Under the pieces are notes generated by a model. It saw only the letters and a list, made by a program, of their open reading frames with translations. It was not told the DNA's origin and searched no databases. Both the position numbers and the translations under genes were made by a program. From assembly GCA_002049455.2 (NCBI GenBank), contig KV919044.1, positions 1 through 64,000 on the forward strand: a DNA stretch of 64,000 bases. The letters are read 5' to 3'. Below, in pieces: positions 42,951 to 55,131 of this stretch; the stretch's first letter is position 1; the number at the start of each line of letters is the position of its first letter. Origin of the DNA: Porphyra umbilicalis (taxonomy: Eukaryota > Rhodophyta > Bangiophyceae > Bangiales > Bangiaceae).

Positions 42951-43347
42951 GCAGTCTTTGTGATGCTGGTCGAGCAAGCGGGCCGAGTCGCGTGATTGAA
43001 CGGTTTCTGCCGGGTCGGGCAGGACCGCCGCTTGCCGCTTTAACCTGTTTGCACATGAATCACCCGATTGTCGGAACGTGAAAAGAGAGGTCGATTGCTT
43101 TTATTGGAATTCTGCACGCGCGAGAAGTCTAATCATCTTGTATATCTCTGTATCCTGACTCTTATATCTGGGATACGGATCTGATATAATCTCGCAATTC
43201 TTGTCGGACGGGATAGATATATCCTCTCCTCTCTTTTTCATGAAGCATTTAAGATATGCGTCCTCGGCGCGTATCTGATGTGGATACGGATATAATGCAT
43301 GGATATATTCCTCCGGGATGTATCCATGACAACCCCTGGACCTTACA

Positions 43348-43830
43348 TCAATTTAGTAACTGGATGTACCCCTTGGGTCCGCACATGTTGGGGACATGGA
43401 CGTCAGTGAAGTCGGTCCCTAGAGGTAGGGGGACCGATATGCCTCGCACTACTCCACACGTGACTGAGGTTGAGTAAGTGCCGACTCGCACCGTAAGAGT
43501 CACGGTGCCCGTGATGTAAAGGAGTCCCCCATTCACGTCAAATAACTGGGCGGTCGCCGCATCTAGGGGCGCCACCTTCATCTCCGGGGGGAGAAGCGCT
43601 TCCCGTACTAGGGAGACGCACGACCCTGTGTCGACAATGACGCGGAGGGCTAACTCACGCCCCGCGTCCAGCCAGACGAGAGCGGCCACCAAATAGTTGG
43701 ACCCCGTCAGGATGGCCACCACATTCCGGCCGTCCACCCCCATCGAAAGGGGCGCGTCCCGAGGGCGGATCCCCTTGGGTCGGGATTCGATGCGTACTGG
43801 CATCACATCCACGCCCCGGGTTGGGTCCAC
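43348..43830 (-). CDS. Aspartic protease region of Ty3/gypsy element 2
   Basis: About 160 residues. The active-site motif V-D-T-G-S-C-V-S-L-V (a D-T-G triad) is followed about 75 residues later by L-P-L-G-T-D-F, the counterpart of I-L-G-x-D. Both are hallmarks of retropepsin-like proteases of LTR elements. Confidence 0.75.
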   Translation of the reverse strand: MDPTRGVDVMPVRIESRPKGIRPRDAPLSMGVDGRNVVAILTGSNYLVAALVWLDAGRELALRVIVDTGSCVSLVREALLPPEMKVAPLDAATAQLFDVNGGLLYITGTVTLTVRVGTYSTSVTCGVVRGISVPLPLGTDFTDVHVPNMCGPKGYIQLLN

Positions 43831-43862
43831 CGGTCGCCGCGGGGAGAGACCAACACCGGTGG

Positions 43863-44792
43863 TTATCCGTTTCCCTCCTCAGAATCAGAGGAGGTGGCGG
43901 GTCCGCACTCTGGCTCGGTCTGCGATTCCCCTTTCTCAAGCGGCGTCGACTCCTCGCCGCTTGAGCTGGATTTCTCGTCGGGAATGGCGACGGCTACTTG
44001 CCGGCCCGTTCGCTGGGTATCGCGGGAGCCCGACGGCGTCCCAAGAGGGGACCAGCGACTGGCTTGTGCCAATCGGTGACGTAGGCGTACGTCCAAGTCA
44101 GGGCACACCTCGGCCCAATGACCCACCTTGCCACACTACCAGCAAGGGTACTCTCCCGCCCGGCGTTTGAGTCGGGAAGACTCATCCCTCGGTCGGGACC
44201 TGTGGCGTGAGTTGTCGCCGGCCCCGGGAGTCGAGCCGCCCGGGGCCCCGGGCCGGGCCACATCGTACCGGGCGCCGGGAGTCGGGGCGCCCACGGCCCC
44301 GACAGCCCAAACGGGGGCGTCCCGCGGTTGGTAACCCCGTGTCCCCCCGGTGACCTGGGAAAGTGCGTCCGCACGAGCTTGCCGCCGGATTTGGGCCTCC
44401 TTCGCGAGCACTTCTCGCTCCTTGGTCCGCTCTTTAAGTTGCTCAAGTCGTAGCCAGAGGCGTTCGTCGCCCTTAGTCGGGGCGACGCGAGCCAACTCCG
44501 CCATAGTCATGCCGGGGGTGTTTCGCTCGCACACAGTGGCGCGCGCCGCGCGGTGGACACCTTCCAAAAAGCGCCCCTTAAGAGCGCCCTCCCCGTTAAT
44601 GAACCCGCACATGGGTGTTGAGGCAGCGGAGGCGCTCGGCGAACGACAACTCGTCTCCGTCGTCCCGTTGGACCACAAATTAAGGGTCTGGACGAGAGTA
44701 GGCAATGAGGCCTGTGAAGTGAACTTCCGCAGTCCACCAGGGACAATTGGCCCTTGCGTAAGTCGTAAGTCTTTGTACTTTCGTGGCGGCAC
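43863..44792 (-). CDS. Gag remnant with zinc knuckle, Ty3/gypsy element 2
   Basis: This region encodes a helical, charged segment (E-R-L-W-L-R-L-E-Q-L-K-E-R-T-K-E-R), a Gly/Pro/Arg-rich linker, a C-x2-C-x4-H-x4-C-type knuckle around G-H-W-A-E-V-C, and an acidic Ser/Glu-rich tail leading to the protease. It is broken. Confidence 0.6.
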
Positions 44793-45705
44793 TGCATGTT
44801 CTGGTTTGTAGATCTTTCAGCGGGGAATCTATTGGGGGTTGAGCTCCGAGGAAGGTGTGTGTGGGGAGCGGCGCCTTGAGTGTGAGGCTGTGGGCGCCCT
44901 CTGGAGGTGTGCGAGCTGCCCTGGGAGGCGTCGTGCGGGCCTTGTCGGCCGCGCCATTGGGGGTGCCTGGGAAGGCCCTGCGGCTGAGGTGGCCTGGGGG
45001 ATATCAGGCACACCTGCGCAGGCCTGGGAACGCCGTGCCTAGTAAAACAACGCACCCACTCAACATAATCGACTTCGCAGGTTATGGGCCCAATGTCGCT
45101 GGTGGTCATCGTCGTCTGCGGCTCTGTCGTTTGCGGGACGGCGCTCGTTGGGCTGCTATGTGTTCCTGCGTCGGGCAGGCGGGCATAGCCTCCCATGTCG
45201 TCAGTGTCGCGCCTCGGGGCGCGGTTGTCGTCGTCATGTCGGAGTACGGGCTCTACGGTGGCCCTCGCTTTGCGCAGCTGGACGACGATTACAAGGTCTG
45301 GTCCGTGTACTGCCGTGCACAGCTCATAAATGACAAGGTCTTGTGAGCGGTCGTGACCAGGGGCTCTCAAGCGACCGTGATTTTGTTGTGCCAATGGTAA
45401 TTCGGATCTTTTTCTGAAGAGCGACTGCGTATATAGGATTGAGGCCCGCTTCAGTGCGTAGATTGAACTATGGTGTGTGGGCGCGACTTTTTCCGGGAAA
45501 TTTTGGCCGATGCGGTTTGGCGGAGCAACTTTTCTGCGGTTGGAACAGAGCGTGCTTTTGAGCGTATATTTCTGACGAAGGGAGTCCGTCGCCCAGTCTT
45601 GCGCCGTTTCAGCGGCCATATTGAGACGTCGTGAGGCATGTTGCCATGTATTTCTTGATCAATAACTACTTCTGAACACTCAACTGTCACAATAACACAG
45701 TATCT

Positions 45706-48000
45706 TGTTGGGACTTACTGTTGTAGTAAAGTCTGGAGCGTACATTAGATATAGTCGCGCCGCAGGTGCTGCGGCGCGTATTTTCCTATCCTGCCAAGCG
45801 AAGTAAAGTAGATCTGCTCCCCTCCAAAACAGGGAGCGAACGCGTATATACGCTCAAAAAACTACGCGCAACTACGCTCCCGAAAAAGTCGCTTGACAAC
45901 GCCTGGTCGAGACGGACCGCCCCGCGTCCGGGAGTGATTCGAAGGGCAACTTGGTGGCGGACGAGTGGGACATCATGAACGAGTAGGCGTTGGCGACCAT
46001 CCAGATGTCGGTCAAGCCGGTTCATCTCCATTTGGTGACGGCGGTCAGTACGACCAAGGACGCGTGGGACGCGCTCAAGGACATATCTGAATCGCGTCAC
46101 AACGCACGGCTGCTGCAGATCATGCACGAGCTGAGCAACCTCAAGAAGGTTGGCGACGAGAACATCATCCAGTACACGTCGCGCGCCAAGGGCCCCCGCC
46201 AAGAACTCGCCATGCTGGGAAACCAGGTGGACGAGAACACACTCGTGCTGCAGATCCTGTCGGGTCTTCCAGCATAGTACGACATGATCAAGACCGTCCT
46301 GGAGAACATGGATGGGAAGCGCAACCTGGCCGACGTGAGCGCCAAGCTGCTCACGGTGAAGCAGCGGGCCAGCCGAGGGCGGTCGTCGTCATCGACTGGC
46401 GTCAAGTCGCAAGCGTTTGCGGCTTCGGATACCAAGAAGCCGTGCGACAAGAAGGCGGTCGTGTGCTACTACTGCGACAAGAAGCGGCATATGAAGCGCG
46501 ACTGCCTCAAGAGGAAGGCCGACGACGCCAGGGGCAACAAGAAGCCAAACGGCGGGCGTCGGGATGGTGGCGGGGGCGGTGGTGCGCCTCCCCGTGCCGC
46601 ATTGGCCTACGCCGCGTCGGCAGGCCAGTCCGGGGAGCACAAGACTCGCGAGAGCTCCATTTGGATGTCGACCTGGGTGCTGGTCTTTGGCGCGACCAGC
46701 CTTATGGCTGCCGTGGACAAGGGCTTCACAGTCGAGACGTCGGGAATCGGGGCCAAGGTCACTGTGGCTGAAGGTCACAAGTTGCCCATTAAGGGGCACG
46801 GATACATCTCCATGGACGTGGGGGCGGGCAACACCAAGGTACGAATGGTTTTCGGTGAGGCCATGCTCGTGCCAGACCTGACGGACAGCCTGTTGTCTGT
46901 GCGTGCGGTCGACCGCCGCGGCGGAGCGGTGGTGTTTGTCGGAGACACCTGCTACATCCTGAGCGATGGAGAGGCGGTACTCTCAAAGCGGGGTGTTGAG
47001 CAACGCGTCTGTCATCGGTTCGGTCAACGAGTCCGAGAACTGTGTACTCAAGGTGACGCCGGTCAAGGCGTCGGCAAGCGCCGCCTCAACACGCATGGAC
47101 GGCGAGGCGGAGCTGTGGGACCGCAGGTTCAACCACTTGGGTTTCGAGAACCTCAAGCGAATGGTCAGAATGGTCGACGGGACTCCAGCTTCGGTGGTGG
47201 ACGCCAAGCGCATTCTTGGCACGGTGTGCGTCCCGTGTGTTGACAGCAAGATGGCGCGTTCCCCGCACCATCGCTCCACTACAACGAGCACAAGGTGCGA
47301 GACGGTTCACACCGACGTCGATGGGCCCTTGACGTAGTCGTTTGGTGGTTCAATATACTTCATGACGCTGATAGAGGACTCTACTGGCTTCATCACGGCG
47401 ACGCCCATCAAGATGCAGGGGATGGTACCGGGCGTCATCAAGGCCCGCATTACGCAGCTTGAGATCCTCACCGGGCTAAAAGTGAAGCGCGTGCGCCAAG
47501 ATGGCGCAAAGGAGTACGTCAGGCACGACGTCAAGGCGTGGTATGACAACAAGGGCATCACGTCCGAGAAGACGGCGCCTTACTCGTCGCAGCAGAACTG
47601 CAAGGCGGAGCGTGCAAACCGCTAAACCATGGAGCGCGTTCGCGCGGCACTGTTGGACGCCGGTGCGGAAGAGAAGCTGTGGGCTGAGGCGCTCTCCTCG
47701 GTCATCCACGTGCTCAACAGGTCCCCAAAGGCCGGGCAAGATGTGACGCCGCTTGAGGCGCTCACGGGGCGACGCCCCGACGTGAAGGGATTTCGCGTCT
47801 GGGGGAGCCGGGCCTCGGCCCTCAGGCCCAAGCAGCAGCAGCGCAAGCTGAAGCCAAGGACCGATGTTGGCCGTTTTGTTGGCTACCGCATCAGCAATCT
47901 CTGTGCACCTCGAACCGCCGCATCCTCTGTGGCGTCCCGGAGCTTCTTTTTCTCAACGGCCCCTCGAAGTGTCTTTTTCTTGCCAGAGACGCACCTGGCG
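45706..48000 (+). mobile_element. Ty1/copia retrotransposon, front half only
   Basis: It begins TGTTGGGA at 45706, a typical copia LTR start, directly next to the Ty3/gypsy element. Parts in order: LTR-like and leader (45706-45985), gag with a UBN2-type domain (45990-46480), a zinc knuckle C-Y-Y-C-x4-H-x4-C, a degenerate protease, the GAG-pre-integrase segment (D-R-R-F-N-H-L-G, 47100-47330) and the integrase core (47340-47890). RT and RNase H are missing. About four interruptions are seen, so it is a truncated relic. Confidence 0.82.
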
Positions 48001-48413
48001 TGCGCCAGCTCCACTTTCGCCGCGGCCATCTGCCACCGTGATGGATTATGCCAAAGCGGCTCCCAGGGCGCCGCCCGCTGCGGACGGGATTTCCGCTTCA
48101 GTTCTCCCAGCCGGGGCACGGTGCCCTCACGCCGCGACTCTTAGAGTTCCTGGCCGTGGCAAAGAGTCTCTCACAGCTTGCCGCCGTGTTCGGCCGGGCT
48201 TTCTACTGGAGCGTTCTGCCGGGAGAAAATGCGGCCCGATGAGTGAGCGAAGGCGTACCAGAGGGGCTGCTACCGGTATACGTAGCCCATGCGACCACAA
48301 GCGCGGCAGGGGGTATTCTAGCGGAAGACCTCACCACAGAAGCTCTCTAGCAACAGTGCGTACCGCTGCGGCGTGTTCGCAGAGCGTACCTAAGATTCTC
48401 TCTGCACGTCGTC
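48001..48413. other. Spacer after the copia relic
   Basis: No gene. It possibly contains further decayed retroelement sequence. Confidence 0.35.
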
Positions 48414-48764
48414 GTGCAGCGGTTGGAGCGCACGGATGCCCGGGCCGGATGCCCTTTTGCGGCGGCAGGCTACACCTCTCCGCGATGGCTGTTTGACGAG
48501 GATCTGGCGCAGTGGCCCGTGCTGGAGATGGTGCCAATGGCGGCCATTGCGCGCATCGTTCACGTCGTTCCCAACACGGACATGCTGTCGCGTCGCTTCG
48601 GGCTTGCTACGCCGAACGTGTGGAACGGGCAACAGCTCATCGACAATCGCGATGCCCTCTTCCTGCACAACATCTTACACAAGTCGACAACGCCTGCGCA
48701 GCAGCGCAGGCAGAGCTGCCGTCTTGCAAACCAGAAGCATGATGCCAATGAGATGAGTTGTTAG
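48414..48764 (+). pseudogene. Protein fragment, perhaps transposase-derived
   Basis: About 116 codons with natural-looking sequence: P-R-W-L-F-D-E-D-L, then A-I-A-R-I-V-H-V-V-P, then a N-x-W-x-x-Q-Q-L-I-D-N-R-D-A-L-F-L-H-N segment. The I-x-R-x-V-H-x-V-P phrase resembles the H-L-I-P segment near the end of some CACTA/KDZ-type transposases. The resemblance is weak. No start or partner exons are evident, so it is probably a fragment. Confidence 0.35.
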
Positions 48765-49798
48765 TACGGGGGGGCACAAGAGGAACCCACGACTGCAACG
48801 GCAGCACCTGCAAGCCAAAACAAGGACATCAACAAGCAGCAGCTGCACCAGTGCCCCAACCGGACACAGAGCGTATCAGCGGCGGCGTCGACAGGCTGAG
48901 TGGTGCACAGAGTGGACGATTTCCCCCTAATCAAATATGGGGGGCTACATCTGCTGGAAAGATTCCTGAGGGGTGGCTGGCTCTGTTGTTCGAATCTGCT
49001 GACTCTCGTACGCGGCGGTCCTTCTGAGCGACGCGGTCAGACGCTGGCGTGCGCTTCAGTGGCGCTGTGGTCCTCACCGCTGCCGTGCGTGGCCGCCCAC
49101 TGTTGCATCCAGCAGCTGAAGCACGTCGGCGCGTCGCTCCGCTATATGCCTCACCTAACCATCTTGCGCTCCTGCCGTGATGCCTGGGCAGCGGCTCGCA
49201 CTCTGCCAACTCTGTGTGCTCGGAAGTCCTCTGGCCTTGGTGTCATCGCCGCATCCTGTCGCGACGCGGTTACACAGCGGACGTGTTGGTAGCCACAGCT
49301 GCCACTTCTCCGTTGCACGCGCGACGAGGTGACGGCACGTCATTAGCCACGCCCTTGAATTGGAGAGCTCATCTGACGAGGCGAGCACCTCACCTCCTCG
49401 CATCGTACGTATGCGCTCTTTACTGGTGGGATGCCCTCGAATGTACGTCGCGTCTCTGAAGCCGATTGCCCGGCCACGAGCTGGGCTGTCGTCACTCGCT
49501 CTCGCAGTACCGCGCTCCTGTAAACTAACCTCGCTCCTGTTGCTGTCGCTATGGTGTGGCTGTCACTTTAATTTGGGCTGAATGCTTATCAGTTGCGTGC
49601 TAGAGGTGGGGGGGGTACCCAGGCCGTGGCTTGGTGAAGGGCGGCGGGGCACAGCGAGTCCAGACGGGGCTGGAAGGCAAAGTGGCCACTCTGGTTGTAA
49701 CGGGAGTGACGTGCCACAGGTTCATCATCCGACGTTGAGGGTGCAGATCGTAGCGGCGGCGGTCTAGAGTGCACCGGGTGACGTGCGTGAAGCAAGAA
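48765..49798. other. Spacer upstream of the 49.8-kb gene
   Basis: No gene or clear repeat. The last 200 bp presumably hold the promoter and 5' UTR. No TATA box was found. Confidence 0.35.
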
Positions 49799-51960
49799 AT
49801 GCTGCCGAGGAAGGCGCCGCCTCGCGGTGCGGAGGCCGCTGCGGCGACCGCGTCGGCCCCGGCGGGCGGCGTGTCCAAGCCATCCACGCGCAAGCCACCT
49901 CATAAGAAGAAGACGACCGCCAAGCCTGCCGCAAACTCGACTGCCGCTGCAGAGATATTGTTGCGTGGCGCTCGACCTGGCAGCACGTTTCACGCCCCCC
50001 CTCCACCGCCTATGCCACCGAGCGACAGCGAGCTGTTGGAAGAGGAGCCGCTTGAGGCGAATGACGGATTGAAGCAGAACGCGGATGGCTGCTTGGGCGA
50101 CGGGGTTGCGGGAGCTCATGTGGGAAGCGGTCGTGGTGGCACCAGGGATGGCGTGGGCGCGCCTGACGCAGCTGCTGTTGGAGGCGTCAGCGGCAACGGC
50201 AGCAGCGCCATCCATCGCGATTCCCGGGTTGGGTGCGCTGAGGCCACCCAAGACGGTGGGGCTGGCGCTCCTTCCCATTCAGCGGAAGGAAGGAGTACCA
50301 ACGGGGGTATTGGAGGCGGACAAGGCCGGGGAGGCGATGGTGTCCAGAACGCGGACGGTGAAGTATCCCAAGGTAGCCGCTTAGAGGCTGCCGTGGCATC
50401 TGCCGACGGTGAGATTACTGGCAGTGGTTCCCTTGCTGACGTTGAGCCCCCCGTGCAAGCGCTGCTCCCGCTCGGAGTGCCACCCGCGGCTACCAACGAG
50501 ATGCCGTCCTCGTTGTTTTGGGTTGACCACGCTAAGGCCGTAACAGAGCTGCTTTGGCACGCCAGGTACGGCACGAGAACCCTGCAATCGATGGCAAGCA
50601 CGGTCAACGGGTTGGTGTCGCGAAACGAGAGCATAGGCCGCGCGGCCGCGGCCGCCAAGGCATCTGCCGCCTCGACGCTCACGGAGGCGCGCACGATCGC
50701 GACCTCCCTGGCGGCGTGGAAGAAAGAGGTGACTGCCAACGCTCCCGGCGCTATCGACGGCGTGTCACGGGCGGTCGCAGAGTCCAAGGCGGTATATGAG
50801 GACGCCCTGTCAGAGGCGTACATCGCTGCCACCTCCACGGCTGATGTGTTTCCCGATGCACCAGCAACGACGACGCTTCTCAACGCCGTCATCGTCAAGA
50901 CGCAGAACATTTCGGCTGCTGAGGCAGAGACGAAGCTACACGGCAGTTTAAAACGGACGATGCGTGGTGCACAAGAGGCGGGCAAGCCCGTCACGTACGT
51001 CAAGCCGTTCAACGACAAGCGCTCTTGCTTCTACATGGACGTGGGCAAGGCTGGTATCGACGCATGGAAGAAGTGTGTCTGCTTCCCAGTCGACGACGCC
51101 AGCGTGCCGGAGCCGACAGTGGAGGCCGCGGTCAAGTTGTTCAACGAGGAGAAGAACTTTCGCTCGACGCTTGGCTGGGCTGGTATTGTCGCGGGCGTGA
51201 CTGCCGCGTTTGACCACCTTGACGCCAAGAGCACCTTTTACGTGGAGCCACAGCAGACGGGCGACGTTGGCTATGTCCGGGCGCTCGGCGGTCACGTAGC
51301 TATGGTGTCAATGAACGTACGTCTCCGCGTTCCCTCGTTCGTTTTTTTTTGGGTGGCTGCGCGGCTTGTTTGTAGTTTCAGGTAGCGCACGTGCTTTGTT
51401 CACCGATCGATTGGTATTGATCCTCACGCCCCATCAATGTGGTGCTCTTGTGGCTTCGGAGTGTCGTACATTGCTCGTCCCTTCATGCCCTTCTCATACT
51501 CCTCGGTCAATGATGCACGTCTTTTTCTTGTACGTGCATGCTCCGCTCCCCACTGCAGGTGCGGCTCGAGCTCGTCAAGATTATTGAGCGGGTCAAACGG
51601 CCGAAGTTCAGCATTCAACATCACCGACCGCATTGGGTGCTTGAGGTGCAGCGGGTGCATTTCGCAAGGCCCAAGGACGAGGGCATCCACGGCGGCCTGC
51701 AGCTGATTGACGGCAACTTGGCCGCCAGGGGCAGTATCGACGGAATGATCCCTGTTGACCGACCTTGGTCCGTAATGTCGAACCCGTGCGATGCCCTCAT
51801 GGGACCAGACGACGGAGGCGGCGGCGTGCGTGGTGATGCCATATGCGGCGGTTCGAGCGATCCTGGCGTTGTTGGCGGGGATATTGTTGCCCAAGCGGCC
51901 GCAGCAGGCGCTGCTGCAGCCGCGGCTGCCGCTGCTGCTGCGGCGTCGGGCGACAACTGA
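49799..51960 (+). CDS. Two-exon protein of unknown function, 639 residues
   Basis: Exon 1 runs 49799-51316 and exon 2 51559-51960. The 242-nt intron has donor GTACGT and acceptor CTGCAG, and the reading phase is kept. The ATG at 49799 is preferred to an upstream GTG. Residues 1-210 are basic, then Gly/Ser/Asn-rich and low-complexity. Residues 230-380 are helical, with many Ala/Thr and charged residues. Residues about 385-560 look like a folded domain (F-Y-M-D-V-G-K-A-G-I-D-A-W-K-K-C-V-C-F-P, V-G-Y-V-R-A-L-G-G-H-V-A-M-V) continuing across the intron (P-H-W-V-L-E-V-Q-R-V-H-F). The end is a poly-Ala stretch. No signal peptide, no membrane segment. Family not recognised. Confidence 0.75.
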
Positions 51961-54900
51961 GTCTGTTGGCGAGTCGTCTGTGCGGACGTTGCAAAGATGG
52001 CCTGAGGACGTTTTGTAAACGTGGCTTTCAGAGAGGACCAGTACGATGCCAGAGGGTCACCTCGTTAGATCTCGGCGCACGTCCTAAAGCTTGGTTGCAT
52101 ACTGCTTGCAGAGATATCAACAGACGGCTCTCGCACCTCGTTGGGAAGCGTGATGCGGCCGGACTTGCAGGGAAGGCACACAGCCAGCTTCGGAGATGAT
52201 TCCGCAGACAGGTGCGCAGAGGACTATTCACGGTTCACCCGACTCACCTTCTGACTCAAGATGATTTACTTAGTAGAATAGCCAGGAAACTCAGATGCCT
52301 GCTCAAGGATTGGAGCACATCGAAAACCCTTCCCAGATTCCGAGCCAGATCCGCAACACCGGACTCAGCGACTCCCACTTACATTGTCAGCTTCGGTAAA
52401 TGCGAATGAGCAAGTCCATTTTTGCCGATCTTTCTTCACCAATTGCACTTCCCATTGAGCGCGGTAGCGCCGCCGCTATCCGTCTGTGGAGATGCCGCCG
52501 TCGCCGCCGCGCGTGCTTCCTCCCTTTCTGCTGGCAGTCGCCGCGCGTTGGGCGCGCCTTTCGAGTTCCTGCTCGGCGGCGACCGCAGTAGTGGGCGCGG
52601 CCGCCGTTCACCTTCTTGGTCGGCAGGTGGGGCCGGCGCCTGGCGCCGCAGCGGCGCCAGCGCCCACGGCCGCAGCCATGGCCGCCACTTCTGGCAGCAG
52701 CGACGCCAGCGATTCCGAGCGCTTGCGTCCGGCCACAAAAGCATCTTCGACGGCTGGCAATTTACGGAGGGGACGACCAGCGCCCGCATCCCCCCATCGG
52801 CGGCGACGGCCGCGGCAGACTCGCAATCCCATTTTTCTGAGAGTTTACCCTCCGATGCTATGCGTTGCTATTCACTCTTTGCTTAACAGTAGTTGTGCAA
52901 CAGTCGGACAGTGATTGTATGCGAGACCGGCCGTAGGTCGGGAAAACGATTTGCTAACCTGCATTAGACTCGTATGAGAACATGGAACAGGCAGTGAAAG
53001 ACGCCAAAATACATGTACAGGGACCGAGCGTTACAGCTCTTGCGGTAGAGATGCGGCACCTGTGACCATCAAGCGGCAGCACATGTGGCCATCAAGCGGC
53101 GATCGCGCGAGCGCAGCACAACAAACTGCCTACGAATGTGCTTCAAAAACTTGTACGTCTTTCGAAGAGGACTACGGCTGGAGCCGATGGTCATCCAGCT
53201 GTCAGCCCGAGGTACCCCTACTCACTGTGCACACACGTTTCTTTTTACCGCCGTACTGAAATGCGCAGTAGGCGTTTTACAGGCGGATGGTACCGAAAGT
53301 AGAGTGTGGCGCTGTTCGAACGTCTCACTCTGGTCGCTCAGAGCAAACACTGCAACGTCGATCCCATCTTCCAATTGGGGAACCTAGAGGCGCAACGTGT
53401 GGCATGCTGAATGGAGAGCCCATTCTGGGGGCCATGTTTGGGGCCAGACGCGATGTAGTTGGGCATCGAGCTGTCTGAAACGAGCCACGAGACGGTCTGA
53501 ATGGGGTCGTCATTGCTGGGTTATGTGTAGCCCCATTCTGGCAGTACAAATCCGAATGAGAGCGAAGGAGTGCTAAGGGATCTCGATCAGCGCTTAATGA
53601 AACGAAACCACCGAAAAGTTGTCCGGAAAGTGTGCCCAACAGTCGCGGTGAGATTGCCACGTCCTCGTCAAGCGCCAGATATGCCGCTGATAATCGTCGA
53701 AACCGATGACAACGTCGAAGAAAGAGGCATTCAGAGGGACGAACGGGCCGACACCTGGCACGGCCACGACATAAATCGGGCACCTGATTGGAACTACGCC
53801 CCTGGGAAGAATCCGATCTCCTCCTGCGCAGTCCTGTCGATTGTAAACGGATTGGATCGTGTCACAGAAGCAGTGGTAAGCGCCTGAGCGGGGAAACTGG
53901 AGAGCGGGCGTCGCCACGGGTAAGATCCGCATCAGGCGGAAGGCTCGTCGCGAGATATCAACAGGTCAGATGACGTTGCCGTTGACACTCTCGGGAGCTG
54001 TTTTGAAACCGCCCAGTTTGGAGGGAAGTGCAGTCATTGGCTGAACCAGTGAACCGAACCAATCTGTCGTCCTGGATGGCATCACTTTTCTCAAAAGCTG
54101 CACTTTCGGTGACTAGTCGACGCCACAAACTGTCGGTTTCGGTGCCACTTGCACAATGCTCGGTTAAAGCTGGGTCGCGTCATCGGATGAGATCGTGCGT
54201 GAGTGGGCCACTGGAGGGGTGCGAAGCGCTCTGCTCATTGAGTGGACACGGCGACGCCTCAGAACGGATGGCCAGCCGGTCACGTGACCAACTGGTCATC
54301 CTTTTGACGTTGGAACGGCCGCCGCGCTAACGCCCTCGCTGGCTCTGGAGGCGAGACGGCATTCAGCGCCGCGACTCGTCAGGGGCCGCCACGCGGCCCC
54401 TCAGCCGTCCGACGTGTGCCGCGCCCGGCGTCTCAGTCTGACGCGTGCCGCTCGACCCCCCAGACCTCCGACGTGTGTGGCGTGCGGGCGTCTGATTCCC
54501 GCCTTCAAACGGGTCTGCGTTGTCAGGCTGCCGTGGCGGGTCTCTCCGGCTCGTCCCACCCGCTCGTTCATATTTTATCGAGCGGGCACGACGTCTCTGT
54601 GCACGGGCTGCACGTGGGACGACGAGACACATGGGCGCTGGTCGGTTCTCAACCGTGACCAGTTTTTGGGAGCCAGGTCTCCTGCGGGGCGGGCCAGGCT
54701 GACGCAGTCCCCCCACACTCGCTCACCCGCCGTCGGACGGCAGGTGGGACTGAGCGGGCGGCGGAGACGCGTCTCCTCTGTGTGCTCAATCGCGCCGGTG
54801 TGGTGGGACGTCTGTGCAGCGCGCGCGCGCCGCCTGCCATCCCGCCCACCCCTCCCCTCCACCCACCGCGCCCACCCCTCTCGCCCTCTGTTACCGCGCT

Positions 54901-55131
54901 CATGACGCGTGTGAAGGGCGCCAACGACACGCGACGACGCCGAGCACAGCGGCAGCGCAACGGTCGCGCTGCCACCCCGCCCTCTCCGCCTTGCATCTGC
55001 GCGGGGCCGTGTGACCACGGCACCACGGACGCCCCCCCCCCCCCCCCCCACCTGCTGAACGGTGCGCTCCACCCTGCCGCCCTTCCCGCCTCGGGTCCCC
55101 AAGCTTTGCTGGTCCCAGGGAGGACAGCTCC
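51961..55131. other. Long spacer without a supported gene
   Basis: 52000-52400 is neutral. 52440-52830 is GC-rich, with overlapping frames on both strands and no recognisable protein. 53000-54350 is of lower GC with no gene. 54350-55131 is GC-rich with poly-C and is probably the upstream region of the accessory gene. Confidence 0.4.

Larger units (their letters stand above)
40726..43338. mobile_element. Non-autonomous hAT transposon (hAT-2), 2613 bp, inside the Ty3/gypsy fragment
   Basis: The left end AAGGGGTTGTCAGGATAC pairs with the inverted right end CAGGGGTTGTCATGGATAC: one substitution at the first base and one extra base. Both arms are full of GGATACGGATA-type subterminal repeats. It is flanked by an 8-bp duplication, GAACTTAC/GACCTTAC. 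No transposase is encoded. It splits the Ty3/gypsy fragment between its protease and linker parts and is therefore younger than that insertion. It carries hAT-3. Its GC content is far below that of the neighbourhood. Confidence 0.88.
40359..45700 (-). mobile_element. Ty3/gypsy LTR retrotransposon 2, broken, with nested insertions
   Basis: On the minus strand, from high to low coordinates, the parts are an upstream leader or terminal-repeat-like region (about 44800-45700, with a TATATA near 45432), a gag remnant with zinc knuckle, an aspartic protease, and then, beyond a 2.6-kb hAT insertion, the protease-RT linker (40359-40710). RT and integrase are absent. Several interruptions are present, so it is an old, truncated copy. 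Its sequence differs from element 1, so it is a separate family. Confidence 0.8.

Noticed and set aside
53325-53932. Minus-strand frames with an F-D-V-V-I-G-F-D phrase like a retroelement protease end
   Set aside because: No active-site D-T-G motif, zinc knuckle or RT nearby; a single short phrase is not enough to call an element.
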